DNA from: Bacteroidales bacterium
GTDB lineage: Bacteria; Bacteroidota; Bacteroidia; Bacteroidales; F082
DNA: 64,000 bases
NCBI GenBank assembly: GCA_017531225.1
Contig: JAFXLL010000010.1
Span: 1 to 64,000, forward strand
Direction of reading: 5' to 3'
The notes under the pieces were generated by a model that was given only the letters and a program-made list of their open reading frames with translations, did not search any database and was not told the DNA's origin. A program made the translations under genes and the position numbers. Shown one piece after another: positions 18,696 through 28,975 of this stretch (its first letter is position 1; each line of letters begins with the position of its first letter).

Positions 18696-20083
18696 AATAC
18701 AACGTCATCGTTATCGGCAGCGGCCCTGGTGGGTACGTGGCTGCCATCAGAGCATCACAACTTGGAAAGAAAACTGCCGTAGTAGAAAAGGCTGAATTAG
18801 GCGGCATCTGCCTCAACTGGGGTTGCATCCCGACTAAAGCGCTGCTGAAGAGTGCACAGGTTTACAACTACATCAACCATGCCGAGAACTATGGCATCAA
18901 GGTGGAAGGCGAAGCAAAGCCCGACATGGAGGCCGTGGTTGCCCGCAGCCGTGGCGTGGCCGAGACCATGAGCAAAGGCGTTCAGTTCCTCCTCAAGAAG
19001 AATAACGTAGAGGTCATCAACGGCTATGGCCGTCTCACTGCCGACAAGCAAGTGTCAGTGACCGATGCCGAGGGCAACGTTACCTTGCATGAAGCCGATC
19101 ATATCATCCTCGCTACCGGTTCCCGCGTTCGCGAACTGCCCGCTCTGCCTATCGACGGCAAAAAGATCATCGGTTACCGTCAGGCTTTGGTGCTGGACAA
19201 GCTTCCAGAAAGCATGGTAGTAGTCGGTTCTGGTGCCATCGGTTCAGAGTTTGCCTTCTTCTTCACCAGCATGGGCGTCAAAGTGACTCTCGTGGAGTTC
19301 CTGCCCAATGTGGTGCCTAATGAGGACGAAGAAGTGTCCAAGCAAGTGGAGCGTTCCTTCAAGAAACTGAAGATGACGGTGATGACCGAAGCCTCAGTGA
19401 CCCATGTGGACACCACCGGTGAGAAATGCGTGTGCACCATCAGCACCAAGAAGGGCGAAAAGACCGTGGAAGCTGACATCGTACTCTCCGCCGTCGGCGT
19501 GCAGACCAACATCGATGACCTCGGACTGGAGACACTGAACATCGCCACTGAACGCGGCAAAGTCATCGTTGACGACTTCTACCGCACCAACGTGCCTGGC
19601 GTTTATGCCATCGGCGACATCGTTCATGGTCCCGCTTTGGCTCATAAGGCCGACCACGAAGCCACCATTTGCGTGGAGAAACTTTGCGGCCTCGATCCCA
19701 AGCCTCTGAACTATGCCAACATTCCTGGTTGCACCTATACCACTCCTGAAATCGCCTCTGTCGGCTTAAGCGAAGCCAAAGCCATCGCTGCCGGCTATGA
19801 GGTCAAGATCGGCAAGTTCCCCTTCACCGCCTCAGGTAAAGCCACCGCAGCAGGCAACAAGGACGGCTTCATCAAAGTCGTGTTTGATGCCAAGACTGGC
19901 GATTGGTTAGGTTGCCACATGGTAGGTGACAACGTCACCGAAATGGTCGCCGCCGCTGTACTCTGCCGTGAACTCGGTGCCAAGGGCGAGGACATCATCC
20001 ACGCGGTGTTCCCCCACCCCACCATGTCGGAAGGCATCATGGAAGCCGCAGCCGCAGCCTATAACGAGTGCGTTCACCTTTAA
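18692..20083 (+). CDS. lpdA: Dihydrolipoyl dehydrogenase (E3)
   Basis: Flavoprotein, 463 residues, that reoxidises dihydrolipoamide in 2-oxo acid dehydrogenase complexes and the glycine cleavage system. It has the FAD-binding GSGPGGYVAAIRASQLGK, the redox disulfide GGICLNWGCIPTKALL, the NAD-binding GSGAIGSEFAFF, the second FAD motif AIGDIVHGPALAHKADHE, and the C-terminal FPHPTMSEGIMEA with the catalytic His. No lipoyl domain is fused. It is followed by rfbC across a heptad-repeat array; no E1/E2 gene is nearby. Confidence 0.95.
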   Translation: MKYNVIVIGSGPGGYVAAIRASQLGKKTAVVEKAELGGICLNWGCIPTKALLKSAQVYNYINHAENYGIKVEGEAKPDMEAVVARSRGVAETMSKGVQFLLKKNNVEVINGYGRLTADKQVSVTDAEGNVTLHEADHIILATGSRVRELPALPIDGKKIIGYRQALVLDKLPESMVVVGSGAIGSEFAFFFTSMGVKVTLVEFLPNVVPNEDEEVSKQVERSFKKLKMTVMTEASVTHVDTTGEKCVCTISTKKGEKTVEADIVLSAVGVQTNIDDLGLETLNIATERGKVIVDDFYRTNVPGVYAIGDIVHGPALAHKADHEATICVEKLCGLDPKPLNYANIPGCTYTTPEIASVGLSEAKAIAAGYEVKIGKFPFTASGKATAAGNKDGFIKVVFDAKTGDWLGCHMVGDNVTEMVAAAVLCRELGAKGEDIIHAVFPHPTMSEGIMEAAAAAYNECVHL

Positions 20084-20117
20084 TGAGGTGAGAGGTGAAA
20101 GATGAGAGGTGAGAGAT
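20083..20117. repeat. Heptad array A: (GAGAGGT)n after lpd
   Basis: Five 7-bp units (ATGAGGT GAGAGGT GAAAGAT GAGAGGT GAGAGAT) fill the whole gap between the lpd stop and the rfbC start. It belongs to the family of degenerate heptads seen throughout this window. Confidence 0.8.
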
Positions 20118-20121
20118 AATT

Positions 20122-20664
20122 ATGGAAATCATAGAAACTAGGATTAAGGATTTATCAATCATCAAGCCGGACGTATTCCTGGATGAGCGCGGCTATTTCT
20201 TCGAAAGCTATAACAAGCAGCGCTTTTTAGAGCACGGACTCGACATGAACTTTGTTCAGGACAACGAGAGCCAATCCATGAAAGGTGTGTTGCGTGGCTT
20301 GCATTTCCAGAAACCACCTTTTGCACAGGGTAAGTTGGTGCGCGTGGTGAAAGGTGCCGTCAGGGACGTGGCTGTCGACCTCCGCAAGGGCTCTCCTACA
20401 TACGGACAATGGGAGTCAGTGGAGCTTACCGAAGGTAACAAGTTCATGTACTGGATTCCGGAAGGTTTTGCCCACGGATTCGTGTGCCTCGAGGATTACT
20501 CGGTGTTCACCTACAAATGCACCAACGTCTACAACAAAGCCTCTGAAGGCAGCATCCGATGGAACGATCCCGACCTGAACATCCGATGGGACATCGAAAA
20601 CCCCATCCTGTCAGAGAAAGATAAAGTCTCTCCACTATTCAAGGATTTCGTCACTCCATTCTAA
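20122..20664 (+). CDS. rfbC: dTDP-4-dehydrorhamnose 3,5-epimerase
   Basis: Cupin-fold epimerase, 180 residues, third step of dTDP-L-rhamnose synthesis for surface polysaccharide. It has ERGYFFESYNKQRF, VLRGLHFQKPPFAQGKLVRV with the catalytic-base His, the DVAVDLRKGSPTYGQWESVE run and WIPEGFAHGFVCLED. No rfbA, rfbB or rfbD is in the window, so the rest of the pathway must be elsewhere. It is followed 6 bases later by the lytic transglycosylase gene. Confidence 0.93.
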   Translation: MEIIETRIKDLSIIKPDVFLDERGYFFESYNKQRFLEHGLDMNFVQDNESQSMKGVLRGLHFQKPPFAQGKLVRVVKGAVRDVAVDLRKGSPTYGQWESVELTEGNKFMYWIPEGFAHGFVCLEDYSVFTYKCTNVYNKASEGSIRWNDPDLNIRWDIENPILSEKDKVSPLFKDFVTPF

Positions 20665-20670
20665 ACAACA

Positions 20671-21615
20671 ATGAAAACGAGGAACCTCTTTTTAACTATA
20701 GGCGCCGCTATTATATTAATAGGTGTAACCGCTGCCATCACTTTCGGCATTGCTCAAAGTACTGAGACGAAAGATGACGGCTTTTACGACGGACTCAATC
20801 CTGATGTACTGAGTTACGATTACCTCGACCAGAACATCCATGACATTGAGTTGCCTAAAACCTTAGATTTTTGTGGTGAATCAGTACCGCTCGACCGTTT
20901 CTATGTGCGGGAAAGTCTTGAGCGTGAGATAATAGTCAATTCTTATCGTCATTCCAACACTATTCTCCTGCTGAAAAGAACGACCCGTTGGTTCCCTGTC
21001 ATTGAGCCTATCCTGAAGAAGAACAACCTTCCAGAGGATTTCAAATACCTGGCCATGATTGAGAGTGACTTGACCAACGTGGTATCACCTTCTAAAGCTG
21101 TCGGCTTCTGGCAGTTTCTCGAAGGCACCGGAAAGCAATACGGGCTGGAGATCTACAAGGAGGTGGATATGCGTTACAATCAGGAGTTGGAGACCCAGAT
21201 AGCGTGTGATTTCTTGAAGGACTTGTATGCCAAGTTCGGTAGCTGGACATTATCTGCGGCAGCATACAACTGTGGCGGCGGCAAGATGTCGCGCTCCATC
21301 GAGGAACAGCATGTGTCTTCCTATTACGACCTGTTGTTACCTGCTGAGACCGAGCGTTACATCTACCGCATTCTTGCATTCAAGCTGATCACACAAAACC
21401 CTGAAAAATACGGTTTCCATATCAGTGACGAAGGCTGGTACCAACCCTTGGAATACAAGACCATTACAGTCACTGAGACCATCGAGGACCTTGCCCAATT
21501 CGCCATTGACAAGGGCACCAACCTCAAGATGCTCAAATACTATAATCCTTGGCTTAGAAGCAACAAGTTGACGATTTCCGAAGGAAACAGCTACCAGATT
21601 AAACTACCGAAATGA
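20671..21615 (+). CDS. Membrane-anchored lytic transglycosylase (SLT family, MltD-like)
   Basis: Peptidoglycan-cleaving enzyme, 314 residues. An N-terminal hydrophobic segment (about 5-28) serves as signal or anchor. The SLT domain (about 110-235) has the catalytic Glu in YLAMIESDL, then [19 protein letters not shown] and [13 protein letters not shown]. The C-terminal ~50 residues look like a diverged LysM ([20 protein letters not shown]). It overlaps uvrA by four bases (ATGA). The exact subclass is not certain. Confidence 0.85.
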   Translation: MKTRNLFLTIGAAIILIGVTAAITFGIAQSTETKDDGFYDGLNPDVLSYDYLDQNIHDIELPKTLDFCGESVPLDRFYVRESLEREIIVNSYRHSNTILLLKRTTRWFPVIEPILKKNNLPEDFKYLAMIESDLTNVVSPSKAVGFWQFLEGTGKQYGLEIYKEVDMRYNQELETQIACDFLKDLYAKFGSWTLSAAAYNCGGGKMSRSIEEQHVSSYYDLLLPAETERYIYRILAFKLITQNPEKYGFHISDEGWYQPLEYKTITVTETIEDLAQFAIDKGTNLKMLKYYNPWLRSNKLTISEGNSYQIKLPK

Positions 21616-24449
21616 ACGAATTCTCGGAAGATAAGACGTTAGAGATCTTAGGTGCTCGTGAGAACAACCTGAAAGACATCGACCTTTCGATACCGCGCAA
21701 TGCCTTGGTGGTCGTCACCGGCATTAGCGGCAGCGGCAAGTCGTCGTTGGCTTTCGACACCATTTATGCTGAGGGACAACGCCGTTACATGGAGAGTTTC
21801 TCGGCCTATGCGCGGCAGTTCATTGGCAACATGGAGCGCCCTGACGTTGACAAAATCACGGGATTAAGCCCTGTCATCTCTATCGAGCAGAAGTCTGTCA
21901 ACAAAAACCCACGATCCACTGTTGGCACCATCACCGAGATTTATGATTTCTTGAGATTGCTGTACGCCAGAATCGGCGAAGCCTACTCCTATAACACCGG
22001 AGAGCGCATGGTGCGCTACTCTGAGGAGCAGATCACAGACCTTATCCTCAAGGACTACCAAGGAAGGCGCATCCACATCCTCGCTCCTTCCATCAGAGGT
22101 CGTAAAGGCCACTACCGTGAGCTGTTTGAGCATATCCGTCAAGCAGGATTCACACGTGTGCGCGTCGATGGCGAGATGCGTGAGATCGAGTTCGGCATGA
22201 TGCTCGACCGCTACAAAACCCACGACATCGAGATTGTGGTTGACCGTCTTGAAGTCAATGACGACTGCAAGAGCCGCATCACCAAGTCGGTGCAAACGGC
22301 CTTCCGCTACGGCAAAGGTCTGTTGATGGTGATGGATCACGAAACCGAGCAGGTGCGCTACTTCAGTCGTTTGCTGATGTGTCCCACCACCGGTCTCTCC
22401 TACGAGGATCCTGAGCCCAACACCTTTTCGTTCAACTCACCCTACGGTGCTTGTCCCAAATGCAACGGCATGGGCGAGATCACCGTGGTCGACAAGGAAA
22501 AGCTTATCCCCAATCCGGACCTGAGCATCAAGAAAGGCGGACTGGCACCGGCAGGTGAATACAAGTCGGGTAGCTGGATCTTCCACCAACTTGAAGCCAT
22601 CGGCCTGAAATACGGCTTTACCTTGGACACTCCGATGAAGGAAATCTCCGACGAGGCCTTGGATGTTATCCTTTATGGCACCAACGAGACCTTTGAGGTG
22701 AAACGCGAATACATCGGCATCAATAGCATATACAAGATCAACTTCGAAGGCATCATCCGTTTCATTGAAAGCCAAAACAACGAAGATGCTCCCGCCAGCA
22801 TTGCACGTTGGGCAGGATCGTTCATGAACCACGTCACCTGTCCCGTTTGCCATGGCACCCGACTCAAGAAAGAGGCCCAGTATTTCCTTATCGACGGCAA
22901 AAACATAGCCGAAGTGGCTGAGATGGACACCTATTCGCTTTGCCAGTGGATTGAGGCGCTCCCATCGAAACTCAATGAGCGCCAAAACGAAATCGGAAAG
23001 GAGATTTTGCGTGAAATCAACAAACGAGTGCATTTCCTGTTGGATATCGGCATCGACTACCTCAGTTTGAACCGTCCAGCGGCATCACTTTCAGGCGGCG
23101 AGGCACAACGCATCCGTCTGGCCACTCAAATTGGATCGCAACTCACCGGGGTGCTTTATATCCTAGATGAGCCGAGCATCGGCCTTCACCAGAGAGACAA
23201 CCACCGATTGATCGAATCGTTGAAGGAGTTGCGTGACATTGGCAACTCCGTCATCGTGGTGGAGCACGACAAAGACACCATGCTCAATGCCGACTATTTG
23301 GTTGACATCGGTCCTGGTGCCGGTCGCCACGGCGGTGAGGTTGTTTTCGCTGGCACTCCTGAAGAAGCCATGCAAGGCCACTCCATCACCTGCGACTATC
23401 TCAACGGTAACCGTAAAATCGAAATCCCGAAAGAAAGACGCAAGCCTATTGAAGGGCAATACCTTATTATAAATGGAGCTACCGGTCACAACCTGAAGAA
23501 TGTCACCCTTAAACTCCCACTGGGCGTAATGACTTGTATTACAGGCGTTTCAGGATCAGGCAAATCGACTTTAGTCAACGAAACCCTTAACCCTATCCTG
23601 AGCAAGAAGTTTTACCGTTCGGTAAAGGAACCCCTACCCTACGCCAGCATAGAAGGCGTTGAGCTGATTGACAAGATCATCGAGATCGACCAGGCTCCCA
23701 TCGGACGCACACCGCGCTCCAACCCTGCCACCTATACTAAGGTCTTTGACGACATCCGCAAGCTCTTTGGAGAGTTGCCCGAGGCCAAGATCCGCAATTA
23801 CAAAGCGGGACGCTTCTCATTCAACGTGAAAGGCGGTCGCTGCGAGGCCTGTAAGGGCGCTGGCATGAAGCTCATCGAGATGAACTTCCTCCCTGATGTG
23901 TCAGTGGTTTGCGAAGAATGTCAAGGCAAACGCTACAACCGTGAGACCTTGGAGGTACGCTACAAAGGCAAGTCGATCAATGACGTGCTCAACATGACCA
24001 TCAACGAGGCTGTAGCTTTCTTCGAAAACATTCCTTCAATTATTCAGAAGATCAAAACTTTGCAAGATGTTGGATTGGGTTATCTAACCTTAGGTCAAGC
24101 ATCAACCACCATCTCAGGAGGTGAAGCCCAACGTGTGAAACTTGCCACCGAACTTGCCAAACGCGACACTGGGAAGACGCTGTATGTGCTCGACGAACCC
24201 ACTACTGGACTGCATTTCGAGGACATCAAGGTGTTGATGAATGTGCTGAACAAGTTGGTCGACAAGGGCAATACGGTGCTCATCATCGAGCACAACATGG
24301 ATGTGATCAAACTGGCTGATTACATTATCGACATGGGTCCTGAAGGAGGTGACAGAGGCGGCGAAATCATTTGCCAAGGCACTCCCGAAGAGGTGGCCAT
24401 GCACGAGGAGAGTTACACAGCGCGATACTTACGAGAAGAGCTATCTTAA
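21612..24449 (+). CDS. uvrA: Excinuclease ABC subunit A
   Basis: DNA damage recognition ATPase of nucleotide excision repair, 945 residues. Both ABC modules are visible: Walker [21 protein letters not shown] and [20 protein letters not shown]; signatures [18 protein letters not shown] and [18 protein letters not shown]. Zinc-finger Cys pairs are at [15 protein letters not shown] and CEACKGAG...CEECQGK. Its end overlaps the convergent glucosaminidase gene by 9 bases. Confidence 0.98.
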   Translation: MNEFSEDKTLEILGARENNLKDIDLSIPRNALVVVTGISGSGKSSLAFDTIYAEGQRRYMESFSAYARQFIGNMERPDVDKITGLSPVISIEQKSVNKNPRSTVGTITEIYDFLRLLYARIGEAYSYNTGERMVRYSEEQITDLILKDYQGRRIHILAPSIRGRKGHYRELFEHIRQAGFTRVRVDGEMREIEFGMMLDRYKTHDIEIVVDRLEVNDDCKSRITKSVQTAFRYGKGLLMVMDHETEQVRYFSRLLMCPTTGLSYEDPEPNTFSFNSPYGACPKCNGMGEITVVDKEKLIPNPDLSIKKGGLAPAGEYKSGSWIFHQLEAIGLKYGFTLDTPMKEISDEALDVILYGTNETFEVKREYIGINSIYKINFEGIIRFIESQNNEDAPASIARWAGSFMNHVTCPVCHGTRLKKEAQYFLIDGKNIAEVAEMDTYSLCQWIEALPSKLNERQNEIGKEILREINKRVHFLLDIGIDYLSLNRPAASLSGGEAQRIRLATQIGSQLTGVLYILDEPSIGLHQRDNHRLIESLKELRDIGNSVIVVEHDKDTMLNADYLVDIGPGAGRHGGEVVFAGTPEEAMQGHSITCDYLNGNRKIEIPKERRKPIEGQYLIINGATGHNLKNVTLKLPLGVMTCITGVSGSGKSTLVNETLNPILSKKFYRSVKEPLPYASIEGVELIDKIIEIDQAPIGRTPRSNPATYTKVFDDIRKLFGELPEAKIRNYKAGRFSFNVKGGRCEACKGAGMKLIEMNFLPDVSVVCEECQGKRYNRETLEVRYKGKSINDVLNMTINEAVAFFENIPSIIQKIKTLQDVGLGYLTLGQASTTISGGEAQRVKLATELAKRDTGKTLYVLDEPTTGLHFEDIKVLMNVLNKLVDKGNTVLIIEHNMDVIKLADYIIDMGPEGGDRGGEIICQGTPEEVAMHEESYTARYLREELS

Positions 24450-25418
24450 CCTAACTTTTTGTCCAGCTTTGAACGTCTTCCCTTTTTCAAGCCTATTCAA
24501 CTTGGCGAGCCGCTCAGGCTGCACAGCGAATTTTAAAGCCAGGTCACGAACGCTCTCTCTGCCATCGGTAACGTAATTCTTTACCCTTCTATTGTTGTTG
24601 CGAAGCTTTCCTAAATACACTACGTCACCGTGATGGAACACCATTTCGTCGGGTCGGTTGACCAGATTGTATTGGCAAAGCAATCTCTTCCTGATTTTCA
24701 GTTCCTTCGAGAGGCTTTCAGGCGTTTCGCCCTCCTTGGCGTAGATGAATCTCACGCCATTGTTCTCATAGATGAAACGCTTGTTGACCGTCATGTCAAC
24801 CAGTTCATACATCGACTTGTCGACAGGCGAATAAGCCAATTCCAACTCGATGTCCTCAGGAGCGTTTTCCTCTTCTAATTCTATCTCTTTCTCAGCCTCT
24901 TTCTCGTTGATTTTTCCCATGGCGAGTTGGTCATACAGATACAGTTTGTTCAACTCGATGCGATTGATCAACATGGAGGCATACGATGGATTGGTGGCGT
25001 AACCGGCTGCCTTCAAGCCGTTGGCCCAGGCTCTGTAATCCATAATGTCGAGCTTAAAAAGATCGGCATACCGGGAGCGACTGGTGAGGAACTCTGAATG
25101 ATCGCGGAACGATTCCTCGGCGTTTTTATACACACGAAAGCACTCGTTCTTCTCATCGTCGTCCATGGTGTAGGTCTTGCCTTTCCATTCCTTATGGCAC
25201 TTGATGCCGAAGTGGTTTTTCGCCTCACGAGCCAATGCACTATTGCCCGCCCCTGATTCGATGATGCCCTGAGCCAAGGTGATCGATGCCGGAATCTTAT
25301 GATCCCTCATCTCCCTCATGGCGATGTCCTTATAGGTCTCAATATACTCTTCAACGGTAATCTTCTGCGCCATCAAAGATATCGGCAGCAGCAGCATAAA
25401 AAACAGTAGACGTCTCAT
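24441..25418 (-). CDS. Secreted glucosaminidase with LysM domain
   Basis: Peptidoglycan hydrolase, 325 residues. The signal peptide MRRLLFFMLLLPISLMAQ is followed by a GH73-type glucosaminidase domain (about 20-165) with PASITLAQGIIESGAGNSAL, holding the catalytic Glu, then EAKNHFGIKCHKEWKGKTYT and YATNPSYASMLINRIELNKL. An acidic linker (~170-200) precedes two LysM-like segments, the last with LALKFAVQPERLAKLNRL. It could serve in cell separation or wall turnover alongside the nearby lytic transglycosylase. Confidence 0.9.
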   Translation of the reverse strand: MRRLLFFMLLLPISLMAQKITVEEYIETYKDIAMREMRDHKIPASITLAQGIIESGAGNSALAREAKNHFGIKCHKEWKGKTYTMDDDEKNECFRVYKNAEESFRDHSEFLTSRSRYADLFKLDIMDYRAWANGLKAAGYATNPSYASMLINRIELNKLYLYDQLAMGKINEKEAEKEIELEEENAPEDIELELAYSPVDKSMYELVDMTVNKRFIYENNGVRFIYAKEGETPESLSKELKIRKRLLCQYNLVNRPDEMVFHHGDVVYLGKLRNNNRRVKNYVTDGRESVRDLALKFAVQPERLAKLNRLEKGKTFKAGQKVRLR

Positions 25419-25491
25419 TATTGTGATAGAATTTCAGGAGGTAAAATTACAAAACTTTTCGGTATTTCTACAATCGTATTCAATAAATCCG

Positions 25492-25499
25492 TATTTTTG
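25492..25499 (+). promoter_or_regulatory. -7 element for rsmG
   Basis: TATTTTTG lies about 19 bases before the rsmG ATG; no clear -33 TTG. Confidence 0.5.
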
Positions 25500-25517
25500 T
25501 GAGTTTATTATATTATT

Positions 25518-26144
25518 ATGGATACGACTGGCCTCTTCAATTATTTCAAAGAGCTCTCTGAGACGCAGAAAGATCAGTTTAACCAGTTGAAAGTCCTATA
25601 CTTGGACTGGAACAGCAAGATCAACGTCATCTCGAGGAAGGACATGGACCATTTTTATGAGCACCATGTACTGCACTCTCTGGCCATCGCCAAATACTTC
25701 GATATCCTGCCTGGCATGCGGGTGATGGATCTCGGCACTGGCGGCGGATTCCCCGGTATCCCATTGGCTATTATGTTTCCCGACTCTCAGTTTTATTTGA
25801 TTGACGGCACTGGCAAGAAGATCAATGTGGTGAACGCCGTCAAGGATGCCATCGGGTTGAAGAACGTGGTGGCCGAGCACAAGCGCGCCGAGGAAGTCAA
25901 GGAAAAATTCGACATCGTCACCGGCCGTGCTGTGATGACCTTACCCGAGATTGCCAACCTTGCAGGCAACAAGCTGAGAATCAGAGGCGATATAGAAGCT
26001 GGCGGCATCCTTTACCTCAAAGGAGGCGACCTCAAGGAAGAGTTCCAAGCCATCTCCAAATATTGGCATTACAAGAAGACTCCTGTATCCAAATACTTTA
26101 AGGAAGAGTATTTCGAAGAAAAATATGTTGTTCATTTATACTAA
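25518..26144 (+). CDS. rsmG: 16S rRNA (guanine527-N7)-methyltransferase
   Basis: SAM-dependent rRNA methyltransferase, 208 residues. The SAM-binding core reads GMRVMDLGTGGGFPGIPLAI, preceded by NVISRKDMDHFYEHHVLHSL, and VTGRAVMTLPEIANLAGNKL contains the family's GRA motif. Seven bases separate it from the M16 peptidase gene, so the two may be cotranscribed. Confidence 0.95.
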   Translation: MDTTGLFNYFKELSETQKDQFNQLKVLYLDWNSKINVISRKDMDHFYEHHVLHSLAIAKYFDILPGMRVMDLGTGGGFPGIPLAIMFPDSQFYLIDGTGKKINVVNAVKDAIGLKNVVAEHKRAEEVKEKFDIVTGRAVMTLPEIANLAGNKLRIRGDIEAGGILYLKGGDLKEEFQAISKYWHYKKTPVSKYFKEEYFEEKYVVHLY

Positions 26145-26151
26145 TTAAATC

Positions 26152-28950
26152 ATGAAAAAACTAGCATTAACACTTTTCGCAGTTTTGGCCATGACTATGA
26201 TGGCTGCTGCACAAGCCATGCCTACTCCCATGGATCCCAACGTGAGATACGGCAAGCTTGACAACGGAATGACTTATTACATCCGTCACAACGAGAAGCC
26301 AGCTCAACGTGCCGACTTCTACATTGCCCAGAAAGTTGGTTCCATCCTTGAGGAGGAATCACAACGCGGTCTTGCTCACTTCTTGGAGCACATGGCCTTC
26401 AATGGCACCACTAACCTCCCCGGCATGATGCTCCGCGAGTATCTCCAGAGCCGTGGTATCAAGTTTGGTGAGAACCTCAACGCCGGCACTGGCATCGACC
26501 AAACCGTTTACATGGTCACCAACGTGCCTACCAACATTCCTGGACTGGTTGACACCTGCCTGCTCATCCTCCACGACTGGTCGAGCTTCATCGCCCTCCA
26601 AGAAGAAGAGATTGACAACGAGCGCGGCGTCATCCTTGAAGAGCTCCGTACTCGCGAGGACGCCAGCGAGCGTATCATGAAGGAGATTCTCCCCATCATG
26701 TACCCCAACAGCCCATACGCCAACCGTCTGCCTGGTGGTCTTCCAGAAGTGGTTGCCAACTTCGAATACCAAACCCTCCGCGACTACTACCACAAGTGGT
26801 ATCGTCCTGACCTCCAAGGCCTGATCATCGTTGGTGACATCGACGTTGACGCCATCGAGGCTCGCATCAAGGAGATGTGCGCTGACATCAAGGCTCCTGT
26901 GAATCCCGCTCCGAGAACACAATTCATGATCGACGACAATGAGGAACCCATCGTGGCCATTGCCTCCGACCCTGAAGAAACCGCCTATCAAGTGCGTATG
27001 TACTACAAGACCGACGCCACTCCTGATTCATTGAAGAATGACGTTCAATATTGGATCGGACAATACGTTTTAGGTATCATCTCACAAATGGAAATCAACC
27101 GTTTGAGAGAGATCACCCAAAAGGCCAATCCTCCGTTTGTTTATGGATACAGCTACTATTCAAACTATTACATTGCTCCTACCAAGGAAGCTTGGTGCAG
27201 CATAGCCATGGCTAAAGACGCCGCTGGCATCGACGAGGCTCTCACCGCTTTGGTCACCGAGAACAATCGTATGGCACGATATGGCTTCACCGCTTCGGAA
27301 TACGAACGTGCCAAGGCCGACTTCATGAAGCGTATTGAAAACCAATACAACGAAAGAAACAACACCGAAAACGGAAGCTACGTCAATGAATGCTTGGAGC
27401 ACTTCCTCACCAACGAGCCTATGATGGGTATCGAGACTGAGTATGCCCTGTATCAGCAGATTATCCCGAACCTCCCCATCGAGGCCATCAATGCATTTGC
27501 TGCACAGCTCATCCCTGAAAACAACCTCGTGATCACCGTGACCGCTCCTAAGAAAGACGGTGAAGTCCTTCCCACCAAGGAAGAGGTCCTGAAAATCTAC
27601 AACGCCGCCAACGCAGCTGAGGTAGAGCCTTACAAAGAAGAAGTGTTCGAAGGCCCAATGATCGCTGACATGCCTAAACCCGGCAAGATCAAGAAAGAAG
27701 AGTTGATGCCTGAGTTCGACGCTGTTGTCATGACCCTCAGCAACGGCATGAAGGTTGTCTATAAGAAGACCGACTTCAAGGAAGACGAAATCCGCTTCAG
27801 AGGCCTTAGCGAAGGTGGCCTTTCCGCCCTCAAGCAAGAGGACTTCACCACTTTGTCAAACCTTGACGAAGTCATCAACCTCGGTGGCGTGGGCAACTTC
27901 AGTGCTACCGACCTGCCCAAGGTACTCGCTGGCAAGAAAGTGCGCGTCATGCCTTACATTGAGAGCTACGAAGAAGGCATCAGCGGCAACTGCTCACCTA
28001 AGGATCTTGAGACAACGATGCAGCTCATTTACCTGTATTTCACCGCTCCACGTTCCGACGAAGAAGCATTCCAGTCCTATGCACAACGTACTAAGGCTGC
28101 CCTTGAAAACCAAGAGCTCAACCCGATGGTCACTTTCTCCGACTCACTCATCAGCGTGCTTTACAACAACCACCCACTCCGCATGAGAACCAAGGCCTCC
28201 GATATCGACAAGATCGACTATGCCAAGGCCATGAAGCTCTACAGCGACCGTTTCGCCGATCCTAACAACTTCACCTTCTACTTCGTGGGTAACATCGATA
28301 CCGAAACCTTCAAGCCTATGGTTGAGCAATACTTGGCTTCCCTGAAAGCCGACAAGCGTAAGGAAAGCTGGAAAGACATCAACCTCAGCATTCCTGAGAC
28401 CAATAACATCTGCCACTTCAGCAAACAGATGCAGAACCCCAAAGCCAGCATCTATATGATTTTGAATGGCACCATGGAGTACAACTACCGCAACCAGATC
28501 TATATGAAGGCTTTGAGCGATGTGATGGACATTTACTACACCCGTACCATCCGTGAAGAGGAAGGCGGCACCTACGGCGTCGGCGTCATGGGTCAGGTCT
28601 CTGACAAACCTAAAGATGCATTCCTGTTCCTCGTCGCTTTCGACACCAACAAGGAGATGTACGAAAAGCTCATGAGCAAGGTTTACGAAGGCCTCAACGA
28701 CGTGGCTAAGAACGGTCCTGCACAAGAAGACCTCACCAAGGTTGTCGAGAACCTCTACAAGAAACGCGCTGAGCAGCTTGAAGAGAACAGTTTCTGGATC
28801 AATGCCATGGAAACCTTCAATGATGACAAGATCAACGTCATTGGTGAATACGACGCTATTGTCAAGAGCATTACACCTCAGACCATTGCCGACTTCGCCA
28901 AGGAAGTGCTGAAAGGCTACAAGAAGGAAATCGTTCAACTTCCCGAATAA
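26152..28950 (+). CDS. Secreted M16 zinc metallopeptidase
   Basis: Large M16 family (insulinase/pitrilysin-type) protease, 932 residues, with a signal peptide (MKKLALTLFAVLAMTMMAAA). The inverted zinc motif HFLEH is at residues 76-80, and the third ligand falls in EEIDNERGVILEELRTREDA. Four homologous alpha/beta domains are expected; the second half has the inactive copy, with YRNQIYMKALSDVMDIYYTR and REEEGGTYGVGVMGQVSDKP. Likely periplasmic, degrading peptides; the substrate is unknown. It lies 25 bases before the MFS gene. Confidence 0.93.
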   Translation: MKKLALTLFAVLAMTMMAAAQAMPTPMDPNVRYGKLDNGMTYYIRHNEKPAQRADFYIAQKVGSILEEESQRGLAHFLEHMAFNGTTNLPGMMLREYLQSRGIKFGENLNAGTGIDQTVYMVTNVPTNIPGLVDTCLLILHDWSSFIALQEEEIDNERGVILEELRTREDASERIMKEILPIMYPNSPYANRLPGGLPEVVANFEYQTLRDYYHKWYRPDLQGLIIVGDIDVDAIEARIKEMCADIKAPVNPAPRTQFMIDDNEEPIVAIASDPEETAYQVRMYYKTDATPDSLKNDVQYWIGQYVLGIISQMEINRLREITQKANPPFVYGYSYYSNYYIAPTKEAWCSIAMAKDAAGIDEALTALVTENNRMARYGFTASEYERAKADFMKRIENQYNERNNTENGSYVNECLEHFLTNEPMMGIETEYALYQQIIPNLPIEAINAFAAQLIPENNLVITVTAPKKDGEVLPTKEEVLKIYNAANAAEVEPYKEEVFEGPMIADMPKPGKIKKEELMPEFDAVVMTLSNGMKVVYKKTDFKEDEIRFRGLSEGGLSALKQEDFTTLSNLDEVINLGGVGNFSATDLPKVLAGKKVRVMPYIESYEEGISGNCSPKDLETTMQLIYLYFTAPRSDEEAFQSYAQRTKAALENQELNPMVTFSDSLISVLYNNHPLRMRTKASDIDKIDYAKAMKLYSDRFADPNNFTFYFVGNIDTETFKPMVEQYLASLKADKRKESWKDINLSIPETNNICHFSKQMQNPKASIYMILNGTMEYNYRNQIYMKALSDVMDIYYTRTIREEEGGTYGVGVMGQVSDKPKDAFLFLVAFDTNKEMYEKLMSKVYEGLNDVAKNGPAQEDLTKVVENLYKKRAEQLEENSFWINAMETFNDDKINVIGEYDAIVKSITPQTIADFAKEVLKGYKKEIVQLPE

Positions 28951-28975
28951 TCAAACAAATTAAATCAATATCACA

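Noticed and set aside
28144-28938. 264-codon frame antisense to the M16 protease
   Set aside because: Explained by codon use of the real gene; no signal or domain.
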